A DNA stretch of 64,000 nucleotides from Pukyongia sp. (GCA_030148705.1 JASBSY010000002.1:28784-92783), one strand, 5' to 3'. Shown: positions 16,289 through 25,329, numbered from the stretch's first letter. Notes: generated by a model not told the origin, from the letters alone. Program-made: numbers and translations.

Positions 16289-16377
16289 AATTTAGTATTT
16301 TGTGCATTGAAAAACGTCGGCGGAAATAAGCAAAACGCTTGTTTAATCGGCCCTTACAATCACTAGAATTTTCATCG

Positions 16378-17001
16378 ATGAGCTTAGTACGGCTAAATAT
16401 AAAAGGCATTTCTTACAGTCAGACTCAAAACGGCGCCTACGCCCTGATTTTAAGTGAGATGGATGGAGATAGGAAACTGCCCATTGTGATCGGTGCCTTC
16501 GAGGCTCAGTCTATAGCTATTGCCCTGGAAAAGGAAATTAAACCTCCGAGGCCACTCACCCACGACCTTTTTAAGAATTTTGCTGATCATTTCGATATAA
16601 AGGTAAAGCAGGTTATCATACACAAATTAGTTGACGGGGTTTTTTATTCCAGTATTATCTGTGAAAGAGACACCATAGAAGAGATCATTGATGCACGAAC
16701 AAGCGATGCGATTGCCCTGGCCTTACGATTCGACGCACCTATTTTTACCTATAAGAACATCCTTGATAAAGCAGGTATCTATTTAAAGACGCAAAAGAAA
16801 AAGGAAGATGTAGCTGAAGGCGAAGAAGCCGTGATCGAAGAACTGCTGTCCGGCAGCGATCGCGAATCTGTTTCCCCCAAGGGTGGAGAGGATTTCAGTA
16901 AATTCAGTTTGAAAGAACTCAACGATATGCTCGACCAGGCGGTAAGCGCCGAAAATTATGAAAAGGCTGCGGCCATCAGAGATGAAATTTCCAAACGGTA
17001 A
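16378..17001 (+). CDS. Bifunctional nuclease family protein (DUF151) with UVR motif
   Basis: 207 residues from the ATG at 16378; a TTG at 16339 in the same frame is less likely because the conserved domain starts at MSLVRLNIKGISYSQTQNG. Residues 1-135 are the BFN/DUF151 domain (LPIVIGAFEAQSIAIALE, RPLTHDLFKNFADHF, RTSDAIALALRFDAPIF), named after a plant protein reported to have nuclease activity; its bacterial role is unclear. A charged linker leads to a C-terminal UVR motif (LKELNDMLDQAVSAENYEKA), the UvrB/UvrC- and ClpC-adaptor-type helical hairpin. The nucleoside transporter begins 7 bases later, so they form an operon. Confidence 0.92.
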   Translation: MSLVRLNIKGISYSQTQNGAYALILSEMDGDRKLPIVIGAFEAQSIAIALEKEIKPPRPLTHDLFKNFADHFDIKVKQVIIHKLVDGVFYSSIICERDTIEEIIDARTSDAIALALRFDAPIFTYKNILDKAGIYLKTQKKKEDVAEGEEAVIEELLSGSDRESVSPKGGEDFSKFSLKELNDMLDQAVSAENYEKAAAIRDEISKR

Positions 17002-17008
17002 AACTTCT

Positions 17009-18739
17009 ATGCGATTCCTACTCCCGCTGTTCGTAGCACTTTTTTCGGTCGGAATCCATTTCGGGCAAAACATTGAACAGAACTGGCAATTTGCCGGGAT
17101 AGAAGATACCGTAGGCAACTCGCTCATTGCCATAAACCCCGAAAGCGACTACCTTAAGTTGACGGAAGGACAATTCGTGTACGAACTGGCGGCTAAAGAC
17201 AGTTTGAAAGCTTCGGGTGATTATATCTATCAAAACCAGCTGTTGGTATTCTTTTATTCTCAGCCTACCGATACCATCAGAAGATACCGGGTTACTACGC
17301 TCACCGACAGCACATTGGTTTTTTCTGAGAATAATACCAATTATAAATTCACCAGGCTTACTCAGACCGAGCAAACAACGGTGACTTCAGAAGCCGGGGG
17401 TAAAAATAACGTAGCCCTAAACCCCGATCTCAGTGTGGGAATAAGCATGAATAGTATCGCCCGTGGAATACTGGGGATGTTATTCTTATTACTGGTTTGT
17501 TTTTTACTGAGCAGCAACCGGCGCATGATAAACTGGAGGCTTGTGTTGACAGGGCTCGGGCTGCAGCTTTTATTTGCAATAATGGTATTAAAGGTGCCTT
17601 TTGTGGCAACTATTTTCGACTGGATCTCGGATAAGGTTGTTACCTTCCTTAATTTTTCTGAAAAGGGAGCCGAATTTCTCTTCGGCGGACTGGTGACGGA
17701 CATGAATACCTTCGGTTATATTTTCGCCTTTAAGGTACTGCCAACAATCGTGTTTTTCTCGGCCTTTACCTCCCTGCTCTATTATCTGGGTATCCTTCAA
17801 AAATTTGTAAAAGGTTTCGCCTGGATTATGAGTAAAACCATGAAACTCTCCGGAGCGGAGAGTCTGGCGGCAGCTGCGAATATTTTTATAGGGCAGACGG
17901 AAGCACCGCTTGTGGTAAAGCCTTATCTGGACCGAATGACAAAGTCTGAAATGCTTTGCCTGATGGTTGGAGGAATGGCCACCATTGCCGGGGGTGTTTT
18001 AGCAGCTTTTATCGCCTTTCTGGGAGGCGACAGTGATGCCGAAAAGATCATATTCGCAAAACACCTGTTAACCGCTTCAATCATGTCGGCTCCTGCAGCG
18101 ATCATCATCGCCAAGATGTTATATCCCGAAACCGAAGAAGTGGACAGGAAGCTCGATATTTCGAAAGAAAAGATTGGTAGTAATATCCTTGATGCAATCT
18201 CCAGGGGTACTACTGAAGGACTTAAACTGGCCGTCAATGTTGGGGCTATGCTTCTCGTTTTCACTGCAGTCATTGCAGTGTTCAACTGGATTACGGTAGA
18301 CTGGATAGGAGGTCCTACAGGCTTGAACGACAGGATCGCAACTGCTACTAACGGAAACTACACCGGCTTCTCCATGCAGTACATACTGGGGAATGTCTTT
18401 GCGCCCGTGGCCTGGATCATCGGGGTGCCGGCTGAAGACATCACCGTGGTGGGGCAGTTACTGGGAGAAAAGACCATACTGAATGAGTTCTTTGCCTACG
18501 CATCCCTGAGCGAACTGAAACAGGCCGGGGCAATCACGAACTATCGGTCGATCGTTATTGCAACCTATGCCCTTTGCGGCTTTGCCAATTTCGCCTCCAT
18601 CGGAATTCAGATAGGAGGTATCGGCGTACTGGCACCCACTCAACGCACAACGCTTGCACGCTTCGGCATCAAGGCCCTTATAGGGGGAACTGTAGCCGCC
18701 TTGCTTACTGCAACCATTGCCGGAATGCTCATCGGATAA
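17009..18739 (+). CDS. Concentrative nucleoside transporter with N-terminal extracytoplasmic domain
   Basis: 576 residues from the ATG at 17009, chosen because MRFLLPLFVALFSVGIHFG is a signal-like hydrophobic start; the frame extends upstream into the previous gene. Residues about 20-120 form a small soluble beta-rich domain (lipocalin-like repeats such as LTEGQFVYELAAKDSLKASG), outside the membrane. After that comes the CNT core with the motif TEAPLVVKPYLDRMTKSEM, GGMATIAGGVLAAFIAFLGG and GFANFASIGIQIGGIG, which imports nucleosides with H+ or Na+. Ordinary NupC is about 400 residues, so the N-terminal domain is an addition, known in other Bacteroidota but of unknown role. Confidence 0.92.
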   Translation: MRFLLPLFVALFSVGIHFGQNIEQNWQFAGIEDTVGNSLIAINPESDYLKLTEGQFVYELAAKDSLKASGDYIYQNQLLVFFYSQPTDTIRRYRVTTLTDSTLVFSENNTNYKFTRLTQTEQTTVTSEAGGKNNVALNPDLSVGISMNSIARGILGMLFLLLVCFLLSSNRRMINWRLVLTGLGLQLLFAIMVLKVPFVATIFDWISDKVVTFLNFSEKGAEFLFGGLVTDMNTFGYIFAFKVLPTIVFFSAFTSLLYYLGILQKFVKGFAWIMSKTMKLSGAESLAAAANIFIGQTEAPLVVKPYLDRMTKSEMLCLMVGGMATIAGGVLAAFIAFLGGDSDAEKIIFAKHLLTASIMSAPAAIIIAKMLYPETEEVDRKLDISKEKIGSNILDAISRGTTEGLKLAVNVGAMLLVFTAVIAVFNWITVDWIGGPTGLNDRIATATNGNYTGFSMQYILGNVFAPVAWIIGVPAEDITVVGQLLGEKTILNEFFAYASLSELKQAGAITNYRSIVIATYALCGFANFASIGIQIGGIGVLAPTQRTTLARFGIKALIGGTVAALLTATIAGMLIG

Positions 18740-18842
18740 ATTTCTTTTGGAAAATCGTTGATAACTTATAATAAAACCCACCGTTTCCGGTTTATTAAAA
18801 AGTATCGGTTTTATATTTTTAATTCCTGAAATATCAGTAAGA

Positions 18843-19667
18843 ATGAAACAATACCACGACCTCGTTAAACACATACTCGAGCATGGCGCAGAAAAAAGCG
18901 ACCGTACCGGGACCGGTACTAAAAGCGTATTTGGTTACCAGATGCGGTTCGACCTTGCCGAAGGGTTTCCAATGGTTACCACCAAGAAGCTTCACCTTAA
19001 GTCCATTATATATGAATTGCTTTGGTTCCTGAAAGGCGATACCAACATCGAGTACCTTAAAGAAAACGGTGTGCGGATATGGAATGAATGGGCCGATGAA
19101 AATGGAGACCTCGGACCGGTTTACGGGCATCAGTGGCGCAACTGGAACAGTGAAGAGATCGATCAGATTTCTGAAATCGTCCAAACATTAAAAACAAATC
19201 CCGATAGCAGGCGCATGTTGGTTTCTGCCTGGAACCCTTCCGTATTGCCGGACACATCCAAACCATTTTCCGAAAATGTCGCCAATGGAAAAGCAGCCTT
19301 ACCCCCCTGTCATGCGTTCTTCCAATTTTACGTAGCCAACGGAAAATTATCCTGTCAGCTTTACCAACGAAGTGCGGATGTATTTCTCGGGGTGCCGTTC
19401 AACATAGCTTCCTATGCACTATTCACGATGATGATGGCCCAGGTATGCGGGTATGAACCGGGAGATTTTGTTCATACTTTTGGGGACGCCCATATTTACA
19501 GCAATCACATGGAACAACTTGAACTTCAGTTGTCGCGAAGCCCACGCCCTTTGCCAAAAATGTTGATTAATCCAAATGTAACAGATATATTTGGCTTCAA
19601 ATTTGATGATTTTAAACTTTTAAATTACGATCCGCATCCGCACATCAAGGGTGCCGTCGCTATATAA
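18843..19667 (+). CDS. thyA: Thymidylate synthase
   Basis: 274 residues. Converts dUMP to dTMP with methylene-tetrahydrofolate. Motifs: [20 protein letters not shown] near the N-terminus, the loop [11 protein letters not shown], the nucleophile Cys in [13 protein letters not shown], the Arg/Asp region [20 protein letters not shown] and the C-terminal [14 protein letters not shown] matching folate-recycling dihydrofolate reductase lies about 4.3 kb downstream at 23990-24472, not in the same operon. A 103-base leader with an imperfect hairpin (AATAAA.../...TTTATT near 18773-18799) precedes the start. Confidence 0.98.
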   Translation: MKQYHDLVKHILEHGAEKSDRTGTGTKSVFGYQMRFDLAEGFPMVTTKKLHLKSIIYELLWFLKGDTNIEYLKENGVRIWNEWADENGDLGPVYGHQWRNWNSEEIDQISEIVQTLKTNPDSRRMLVSAWNPSVLPDTSKPFSENVANGKAALPPCHAFFQFYVANGKLSCQLYQRSADVFLGVPFNIASYALFTMMMAQVCGYEPGDFVHTFGDAHIYSNHMEQLELQLSRSPRPLPKMLINPNVTDIFGFKFDDFKLLNYDPHPHIKGAVAI

Positions 19668-19679
19668 TAAACTTTATTT

Positions 19680-20114
19680 ATGAAAAATGCCCTTTTGCTT
19701 ATTTGCCTGGTGATTACTACTTCAGCCTTTTCTCAAGAAGAATGGGGGGATGTTCAGAAAAACGTGGTTACCTTAAAAGAGATCGCCCCGGTTTGGCCGG
19801 GATGTGAACAAGGCAGTGCCTCTCAAAGAGACAATTGTTTCAACCAGAAGTTAGCAACTCATGTCGCTAAGAATTTTAAGTACCCTGCGGACGAATATAA
19901 GAAAAACGTACAGGGCCGCGTGGTGGTGGAGTTTATAATTAATGAAAAAGGCCTGATCGAAATACAGAATGTAAGCGGTGGCAGTCCTGGTCTTCAGGCA
20001 GAAGCCAAGCGAAATATCTCACTCATTCCGCAGATGGCCAAGCCGGGAATGATGGGGGGAAAACCCCGGGCAATCAAATACACTGTGCCTATAACTTTTA
20101 AAACCGGTAAATAG
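19680..20114 (+). CDS. Exported TonB C-terminal domain protein
   Basis: 144 residues: signal peptide (MKNALLLICLVITTSAFS), a linker with WPGCEQGSASQRDNCF containing two Cys, then a TonB-type C-terminal domain (YPADEYKKNVQGRVVVEFIINEKGLIEIQNV, ending in YTVPITFKTGK). There is no uncleaved membrane anchor or Pro-rich spacer, so it is unlikely to be an energy-transducing TonB; more likely a periplasmic protein using the TonB fold, common in Flavobacteriaceae. The two cysteines may form a disulfide. It starts 12 bases after thyA and probably shares its transcript. Confidence 0.88.
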   Translation: MKNALLLICLVITTSAFSQEEWGDVQKNVVTLKEIAPVWPGCEQGSASQRDNCFNQKLATHVAKNFKYPADEYKKNVQGRVVVEFIINEKGLIEIQNVSGGSPGLQAEAKRNISLIPQMAKPGMMGGKPRAIKYTVPITFKTGK

Positions 20115-20170
20115 ACAGCGAGTTAAATACACAACCTGTTATTAGACAGACAGCACAGTATCTTAGGCCG

Positions 20171-20191
20171 TTAAACCAATCTCAGGTTTAA
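20171..20191. promoter_or_regulatory. Inverted repeat upstream of egtB
   Basis: TTAAACC-N7-GGTTTAA, 7 perfect pairs, about 73 bases upstream of the egtB start and about 34 bases before a TATCTTTA -7-like box (20225-20232). Could be an operator or a weak hairpin at the end of the upstream transcript. Confidence 0.3.
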
Positions 20192-20233
20192 CAAAGCTTA
20201 AACAATTTCCGAAAAAAGAATGGTTATCTTTAA

Positions 20234-20263
20234 GGGTCGGCTTACAAATCCGACTCTTTTTTT
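20234..20263 (+). terminator. Terminator-like hairpin abutting the egtB start codon
   Basis: Stem GGGTCGG/CCGACTC (one G-U pair) with a 9-base loop and seven T residues that end exactly at the egtB ATG. It may terminate the thyA/TonB-domain transcript. Because it sits between the probable egtB promoter and start codon, it could also act as a leader hairpin on the egtB mRNA. Confidence 0.55.
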
Positions 20264-21427
20264 ATGACAGATACTACCACCCTGATCTCGTTTTTCACTG
20301 AAACCAGAGAATTTACCGAACGATTATGTAAGCCTTTGGAAATAGAAGATTACGTAGTGCAGCCAATCGTGGATGTTTCTCCTCCCAAGTGGCATCTCGG
20401 TCATACTACATGGTTTTTTGAAGAATTTATTCTGAAGAAATACAAGCCGGATTACCGGGTGTTCCACGAAGACTTTGCCTTTGTTTTCAATAGTTATTAC
20501 GAGTCGGTTGGAAAACGTGTTATAAGAAATGACCGCGGTAATCTCTCCAGGCCGGGCGTAGCTAAGGTGTATGACTATCGCCACTATGTAACCAGCGAGC
20601 TAAAGGAATACCTCCAGGATGCAGAAAGCAGCCCCGAATTAGAAAGCCTGCTGGAAATTGGTATTCATCACGAGAAACAACACCAGGAACTACTCATTAC
20701 AGACATCAAATACATCCTTGGCCATAATCCATTACTGCCTAAATATAACGAAAAGTTCGAGGAACACGGTCCGGAAAAGCATGAACAACACTGGATAGAC
20801 ATTCCTGAAGGTATATACGAGATCGGCCATGATGCAGACTCGTTTTGTTACGACAACGAACTAGGCCGACATAAGGTTTTTCTTCACGATTTCGAAATCT
20901 CTTCCAAGCTTGTCACTAATGGGGAATTTATGGAATTTATCGAAGCCGGGGGGTACAATCAGTTCGATTTGTGGCATGCCGAGGCCTGGGACTGGTTACA
21001 ACAGCAGGCTGTATCCCAGCCCATGTATTGGCATAAAATAGAAGACAAATGGTACCATTTTACACTAAACGGCTTGGTATTGGTTAATCGGGATAGTCCG
21101 CTAACACATATCTCTTATTTTGAGGCCTTTGCTTTTGCCCAGTGGAAAGGATGCCGCTTACCTACCGAATTCGAATGGGAGGTCGCGGCCCAAGAGTTTG
21201 AATGGGGCAAAAGATGGGAATGGACCGAAAGTGCGTATCTGCCCTACCCGGGTTACCAAAAACCCGCCGGAGCCATTGGCGAATACAACGGGAAATTCAT
21301 GGTAAATCAAAAGGTATTACGCGGCAGTTCGGTTGCGACACCATCAAATCACAGTCGAAAGACCTATAGAAATTTTTTTCAAACTAATCTGCGTTGGCAA
21401 TATACCGGGATCCGGTTAGCCAGGTAA
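20264..21427 (+). CDS. egtB: Ergothioneine biosynthesis sulfoxide synthase
   Basis: 387-residue non-haem iron enzyme that couples the trimethyl-histidine hercynine to a sulfur donor (cysteine or gamma-glutamylcysteine) with O2. N-terminal DinB-like domain carries the iron ligands: His47 in WHLGHTTWFFE, and His135 and His139 in HHEKQHQE, with the spacing seen in characterised EgtB. The C-terminal half is the formylglycine-enzyme-like domain (WIDIPEGIYEIG, WKGCRLPTEFEWEVAA, ending RWQYTGIRLAR). No egtA or egtC is nearby, so the direct use of cysteine is likely but not proven. Followed by egtD after 18 bases. Confidence 0.95.
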   Translation: MTDTTTLISFFTETREFTERLCKPLEIEDYVVQPIVDVSPPKWHLGHTTWFFEEFILKKYKPDYRVFHEDFAFVFNSYYESVGKRVIRNDRGNLSRPGVAKVYDYRHYVTSELKEYLQDAESSPELESLLEIGIHHEKQHQELLITDIKYILGHNPLLPKYNEKFEEHGPEKHEQHWIDIPEGIYEIGHDADSFCYDNELGRHKVFLHDFEISSKLVTNGEFMEFIEAGGYNQFDLWHAEAWDWLQQQAVSQPMYWHKIEDKWYHFTLNGLVLVNRDSPLTHISYFEAFAFAQWKGCRLPTEFEWEVAAQEFEWGKRWEWTESAYLPYPGYQKPAGAIGEYNGKFMVNQKVLRGSSVATPSNHSRKTYRNFFQTNLRWQYTGIRLAR

Positions 21428-21445
21428 TCGCACCCCTATTATGCT

Positions 21446-22432
21446 ATGGAAACCACTGCTTCAAAAAAACTTGATACGGCCTTTAAAAAAGATGTATACG
21501 ACGGCTTAAACGCCTGCCCGAAGTACCTGCATTCAAAATATATTTACGACAAACGAGGTGACCGGTTGTTTCAGGATATCATGGAGATGGACGAATACTA
21601 TCTTACCAATTGTGAGTTCGAGATCCTCGACTCACATAAAGCGGCAATAACGGAATGCTTCGGGAACGGCCCTTCGGGTTTCGACCTGATCGAATTAGGG
21701 GCCGGGGATGGAAAAAAAACCAGGGTTCTGCTGGACCACATGGTTCAAAATAACGTCAACTTCACTTACCGACCCATTGATATTAGTGAAAATGCGGTAA
21801 ACAATCTAACGGCAAATATTTATAAAGACCTGCCCGGACTTGCAATTCAGCCCGAGGTGGGAGAATATTTCCAGGTACTGAAACGACTTCAGAAGTATAA
21901 CAAACGGAAAAAAGTAATAATGGTCCTGGGCTCCAACATTGGGAATTTACCTCATCCCAGGGCCATAGAATTCCTCACACGATTAGCTTCCGTCCTGAAC
22001 AACAAGGACCTTATCTTTATGGGCTTCGACCAAAAAAAGGATCCCAAAGTAATTCTGGATGCCTATAACGACCCTGCCGGAATTACGGCTGCATTCAACA
22101 AGAACTTGCTCCACCGCATAAACCGGGAACTGGGCGGGGACTTCGACCTAGATAAATTTTCACATTGGGAAACCTATAATCCCGAAACCGGTACCGCCAA
22201 GAGCTTTCTGGTAGCACAAGAAGACATGGAAGTAAACATTGAGGAACTAACCCTTTCGATAAAATTTTCGAAATGGGAGACCATCCATACTGAAATATCT
22301 CAGAAATACGACGCGAACACAATACAATGGCTGTGTAATGAATCCGGACTCCAGATTAAAGAACAGTACACCGATAGCCGCGAATACTACAGGGATTACA
22401 TCTTTTGTAAAGGCTCGTTATTTAGCTTTTAG
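21446..22432 (+). CDS. egtD: L-histidine N-alpha-methyltransferase
   Basis: 328-residue SAM-dependent enzyme that trimethylates histidine to hercynine, the first step of ergothioneine synthesis. Seen: the family N-terminal signature NACPKYLHSKYIYDKRGDRLF, MDEYYLTNCEFEIL, the SAM-binding LIELGAGDGKKTRVLLDH, PIDISENAVNNL and VLGSNIGNLPHPRAIEFL. Full length. Directly downstream of egtB and cotranscribed. Its last 11 bases overlap the convergent class V aminotransferase-like gene. Confidence 0.96.
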   Translation: METTASKKLDTAFKKDVYDGLNACPKYLHSKYIYDKRGDRLFQDIMEMDEYYLTNCEFEILDSHKAAITECFGNGPSGFDLIELGAGDGKKTRVLLDHMVQNNVNFTYRPIDISENAVNNLTANIYKDLPGLAIQPEVGEYFQVLKRLQKYNKRKKVIMVLGSNIGNLPHPRAIEFLTRLASVLNNKDLIFMGFDQKKDPKVILDAYNDPAGITAAFNKNLLHRINRELGGDFDLDKFSHWETYNPETGTAKSFLVAQEDMEVNIEELTLSIKFSKWETIHTEISQKYDANTIQWLCNESGLQIKEQYTDSREYYRDYIFCKGSLFSF

Positions 22433-23504
22433 CAAGGACATGCAGTAGCTTTTCGATATCTTGCTCGGTGTTATAAATATGAAACCCAATGCGCACCCCA
22501 TCGCCGCGCATGGAGCAGATTATCCCATTTTTACGAAGACGTTCAAAAAGCTGTCGGTCTCCCTTTATATTAAAGATAGTGGTGCTTTGCTCTCTCGAGA
22601 CCAACTGATCATCGAGAAGATCCATACGGATGAATTCCTGCCTGGCGCAGTCGTTCAATCGGCGTACATACTTCTCAATTTCATTCATTCCAATATTCTG
22701 AAGGAAACGAAGGGCCTCTGCCAGGGAGCCGTAATTAAGTGTATCCTGGTGGCCGGGTTCCAGTCGCCCTATAAAGCTAATCGCCTCTTCGTTACCGAAA
22801 GAAGCATCCAAGGAATTATAGCCGATGGTCCTTGGCGAAATGCGTTCGCGTGCTTCTTCCTTGGCCAGAAAGAATCCGTTCCCATATCCTCCCAGCAGCC
22901 ATTTATAGGCACTGGCTCCAAGCACATCCAGGGGACTATCGCTGAAGTTAAAGTTAGTGGTTCCAAGAAATTGGGTGCCGTCCGCTATGAGCAATAGATC
23001 CGGGTTGTTGTGTTTCAAACGAGCCAAATAGTCCAAATCGATGGCAATCCCACTGATATATTGCACCAGGCTAAAAGCAAATACATCCGGATTGTTACGT
23101 TTAACTGCTTGCTCAATGTTGTGTTCAAGGTCGGCATTCAGCGCTGCGTAGCACACTTCAAAATCCCGTTGTTCCACCGGCCAGTTTACAGAGGGATAAT
23201 CGCCTTCCAGTAACAATATCTTTTTGCCTCCTGGGATTCCTTCGAGAATGGCGTTCATTCCAAACGAAAAATTGGGCACCATGGCCACACTGGCCGGGTC
23301 GGTTGTAAAGAAATCGGCAATTTGCTTTCGAGTTTCTTTTAAAAACTCCTTATGCCCGTCCCTAAAGAGGCTACCCCTAATAAGAAATTCGTTGTCGTGA
23401 TTCTGCCTCCACTTCACAAGTGTAGTTGAGACCAACCCGCTTGAGGGCGTATTCAGGTACGTATATTCTTTCAGAACAGGAAATTCATTTGTAAAATCTT
23501 TCAT
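22422..23504 (-). CDS. Class V aminotransferase-fold PLP enzyme, possible EgtE-like lyase
   Basis: 360-residue PLP-dependent fold type I enzyme of the class V/cysteine desulfurase branch. The PLP Lys is in GASAYKWLLGGYGNGF, the cofactor-binding Asp in LIADGTQFLG, and the N-terminal LNTPSSGLVSTTLVKW is typical. It lacks an obvious mobile catalytic Cys loop of true IscS/SufS near the C-terminus, so simple cysteine desulfurase activity is doubtful. EgtE, the C-S lyase that completes ergothioneine synthesis, belongs to this family, and this gene abuts egtBD end to end with an 11-base overlap. The assignment to EgtE function is inference from family plus neighbourhood; opposite orientation weakens it. 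Confidence 0.85.
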   Translation of the reverse strand: MKDFTNEFPVLKEYTYLNTPSSGLVSTTLVKWRQNHDNEFLIRGSLFRDGHKEFLKETRKQIADFFTTDPASVAMVPNFSFGMNAILEGIPGGKKILLLEGDYPSVNWPVEQRDFEVCYAALNADLEHNIEQAVKRNNPDVFAFSLVQYISGIAIDLDYLARLKHNNPDLLLIADGTQFLGTTNFNFSDSPLDVLGASAYKWLLGGYGNGFFLAKEEARERISPRTIGYNSLDASFGNEEAISFIGRLEPGHQDTLNYGSLAEALRFLQNIGMNEIEKYVRRLNDCARQEFIRMDLLDDQLVSREQSTTIFNIKGDRQLFERLRKNGIICSMRGDGVRIGFHIYNTEQDIEKLLHVLAKS

Positions 23505-23564
23505 AAGGCGACGCTAAAAGCCATGAATTTTCAATATTTTTACTAAAGTCTAAAAGTACTTCTC

Positions 23565-23993
23565 ATGCATTCAAAAACCAAGAAAAGCAACCAAATAGAT
23601 CAGGAACAGCGCGAGCAATACGACTACGCTCGCAATAGAATTGTTCAGAAAAAGCGTTTAATGCGCCATTTTATAATCTTCCTGGCGGGTTCACTGCTTT
23701 TGGTAATTATTAACCCCGTGCTGGGTATTGGCGAAAACTTCTTTATTAAAAACTGGTTTGTCTGGGCCATATTATTGTGGGTTTTTCTTTTTCTTATCCA
23801 TTTACTCAATGTCTTTGTAATGAACACTTTTATGGGGAAGGACTGGGAAGACAGACAACTTGAAAAACTTAAAAATGCGCAGTCGGAACGAATAGCCGAA
23901 CTTCAAAAACAGGCAGATGCAGAAATATTGGTTCCAAAGCGCGAAGTAAAAAAAAACTCGCCCCAGAATCCTTTACCTCCGGACGTAGAATGA
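23565..23993 (+). CDS. 2TM domain membrane protein
   Basis: 142 residues with two close membrane helices: MRHFIIFLAGSLLLVIINPVLG and KNWFVWAILLWVFLFLIHLLNVFV, flanked by charged, soluble ends; this matches the 2TM domain family of Bacteroidota, function unknown (in some proteins it is fused to histidine kinases). The C-terminal tail (WEDRQLEKLKNAQSERIAELQKQADA) is a probable amphipathic or coiled-coil helix facing the cytosol. Its stop overlaps the dihydrofolate reductase ATG by 4 bases (ATGA), so the two are translationally coupled. Confidence 0.87.
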   Translation: MHSKTKKSNQIDQEQREQYDYARNRIVQKKRLMRHFIIFLAGSLLLVIINPVLGIGENFFIKNWFVWAILLWVFLFLIHLLNVFVMNTFMGKDWEDRQLEKLKNAQSERIAELQKQADAEILVPKREVKKNSPQNPLPPDVE

Positions 23994-24472
23994 TAACAAT
24001 GATAGCCGCAGCCGGCGAGAACAATGAATTGGGATTGAACAACGATCTGGTTTGGCATCTCCCGGATGACTTCAAAAGATTTAAGGACCTTACCTCCCAT
24101 CATCACATAATTATGGGAAGGAAGACCTTGCAATCCTTCCCTAAACTCCTACCTCACAGGACACATATAGTGATTACCAGAAACAAGGATTTTTCGCAGG
24201 AGGATGTAGTGGTAACGCACTCTATGGACGAAGCTTTGCAGGTGGTTAAAGACGACGAGCAACCTTTTATCATTGGTGGAGGTGAAATTTACGAGATGGG
24301 GATGGCAGTTGCCCACCGTATAGAACTTACCAGGGTGCACGGCAGCTTTAAGGCCGATACCTTTTTTCCTGAAATCCCTCTTTCTGAATGGAAACTTGTA
24401 AAAGAGGTGTATCATCCGAAAGATCCCAGGCACGCTTATTCCTTTACTTATGAGACCTGGGACAGGATTTAA
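23990..24472 (+). CDS. folA: Dihydrofolate reductase
   Basis: 160-residue type I DHFR, NADPH-dependent, regenerating tetrahydrofolate consumed by ThyA. Motifs: MIAAAGENNELGLNNDLVWHLPDDFKRFK with the catalytic acidic residue in HLPDDF, IIMGRKTLQSFPKLLP for NADPH binding, FIIGGGEIYEMGM, and the terminal FTYETWDR. Normal length. Coupled to the 2TM protein upstream and followed after 2 bases by the fructosamine kinase-like gene. Confidence 0.97.
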   Translation: MITMIAAAGENNELGLNNDLVWHLPDDFKRFKDLTSHHHIIMGRKTLQSFPKLLPHRTHIVITRNKDFSQEDVVVTHSMDEALQVVKDDEQPFIIGGGEIYEMGMAVAHRIELTRVHGSFKADTFFPEIPLSEWKLVKEVYHPKDPRHAYSFTYETWDRI

Positions 24473-24474
24473 GA

Positions 24475-25329
24475 ATGCTTATCATGAAAACCCTTCTCCA
24501 TCAGATAGCGGATACAAATAATTTCCACTTAGGAAGTTATTCGGAACTTTCGGGCGGTGATATTAACACAGTATATTTACTTCGGGGTGAATCCGGCAGC
24601 TTTGTAGTAAAGATCAATTCGGCGGAAGAATTCCCCGGGATGTTCGCTGCCGAAGCCAGAGGACTGCAGCTGTTGGCCGAGTCGAAAAGTTTCAGGATAC
24701 CTCAAGTGAAAAACCATGGCCACATTGGTCAACATTCGTATTTGTTACTGGAGTATATTTCTTCTAGCTCACCAAACCGTGATTTTGCACAACAGTTTGC
24801 AATAGAATTGGCGACACTTCATTCCCGGCACAACTCCTGTTTTGGATTGGATCACGACAATTATATTGGCAGCCTGAAACAGCTTAACGACAGTAGAGAA
24901 AAAGCTGCCGATTTCTATATTTCTCAACGCCTGGAGCCCCAGTTCAGGCTTGCGGCCGATAAGGGGTTTAAATTTAAGTCACTGGATGATTTCTATTCAA
25001 CAATTTTTAAAGTGATCCCTGATGATCCGCCATCACTAATTCACGGCGACCTTTGGAGTGGTAATTTTATGGTTTCAGAAGCGGGTAGCCCGGCACTAAT
25101 TGACCCTGCGGTTTGCTTTGCTCCCAGGGAGATGGACCTGGCCATGATGCGATTGTTTGGAGGCTTTTCCGAAGAAACTTTCGAACTTTATAATGAGCAA
25201 TTCCCATTGTCCCCGGGGTGGAATGCGCGCGTACCTTTATGGCAACTTTACTATTTGCTCGTTCATCTCAATTTATTCGGATCGGGATATTTATCCGGAG
25301 TACAGCGGGCGATGAGACCCTATTTATAA
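24475..25329 (+). CDS. Fructosamine/ketosamine-3-kinase family protein
   Basis: 284-residue aminoglycoside-phosphotransferase-fold kinase, a family that phosphorylates sugars attached to amines and so starts removal of glycation damage. Seen: the ATP-site Lys in SFVVKINS, SGGDINTVYLL, the catalytic loop SLIHGDLWSGNFMV with HGDxxxxN, and the Mg-binding LIDPAVCFAPREMDLAMMRLFGGF, characteristic of this family. Two possible ATG starts, 24475 and 24484; the second gives MKTLLHQI. No sugar specificity can be deduced. Third gene of the 2TM-folA operon. Confidence 0.93.
   Translation: MLIMKTLLHQIADTNNFHLGSYSELSGGDINTVYLLRGESGSFVVKINSAEEFPGMFAAEARGLQLLAESKSFRIPQVKNHGHIGQHSYLLLEYISSSSPNRDFAQQFAIELATLHSRHNSCFGLDHDNYIGSLKQLNDSREKAADFYISQRLEPQFRLAADKGFKFKSLDDFYSTIFKVIPDDPPSLIHGDLWSGNFMVSEAGSPALIDPAVCFAPREMDLAMMRLFGGFSEETFELYNEQFPLSPGWNARVPLWQLYYLLVHLNLFGSGYLSGVQRAMRPYL

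Noticed and set aside
22422..23504. Cysteine desulfurase (iscS/sufS)
   Set aside because: No suf or isc neighbours and no clear catalytic Cys loop; only the wider fold family is shared.
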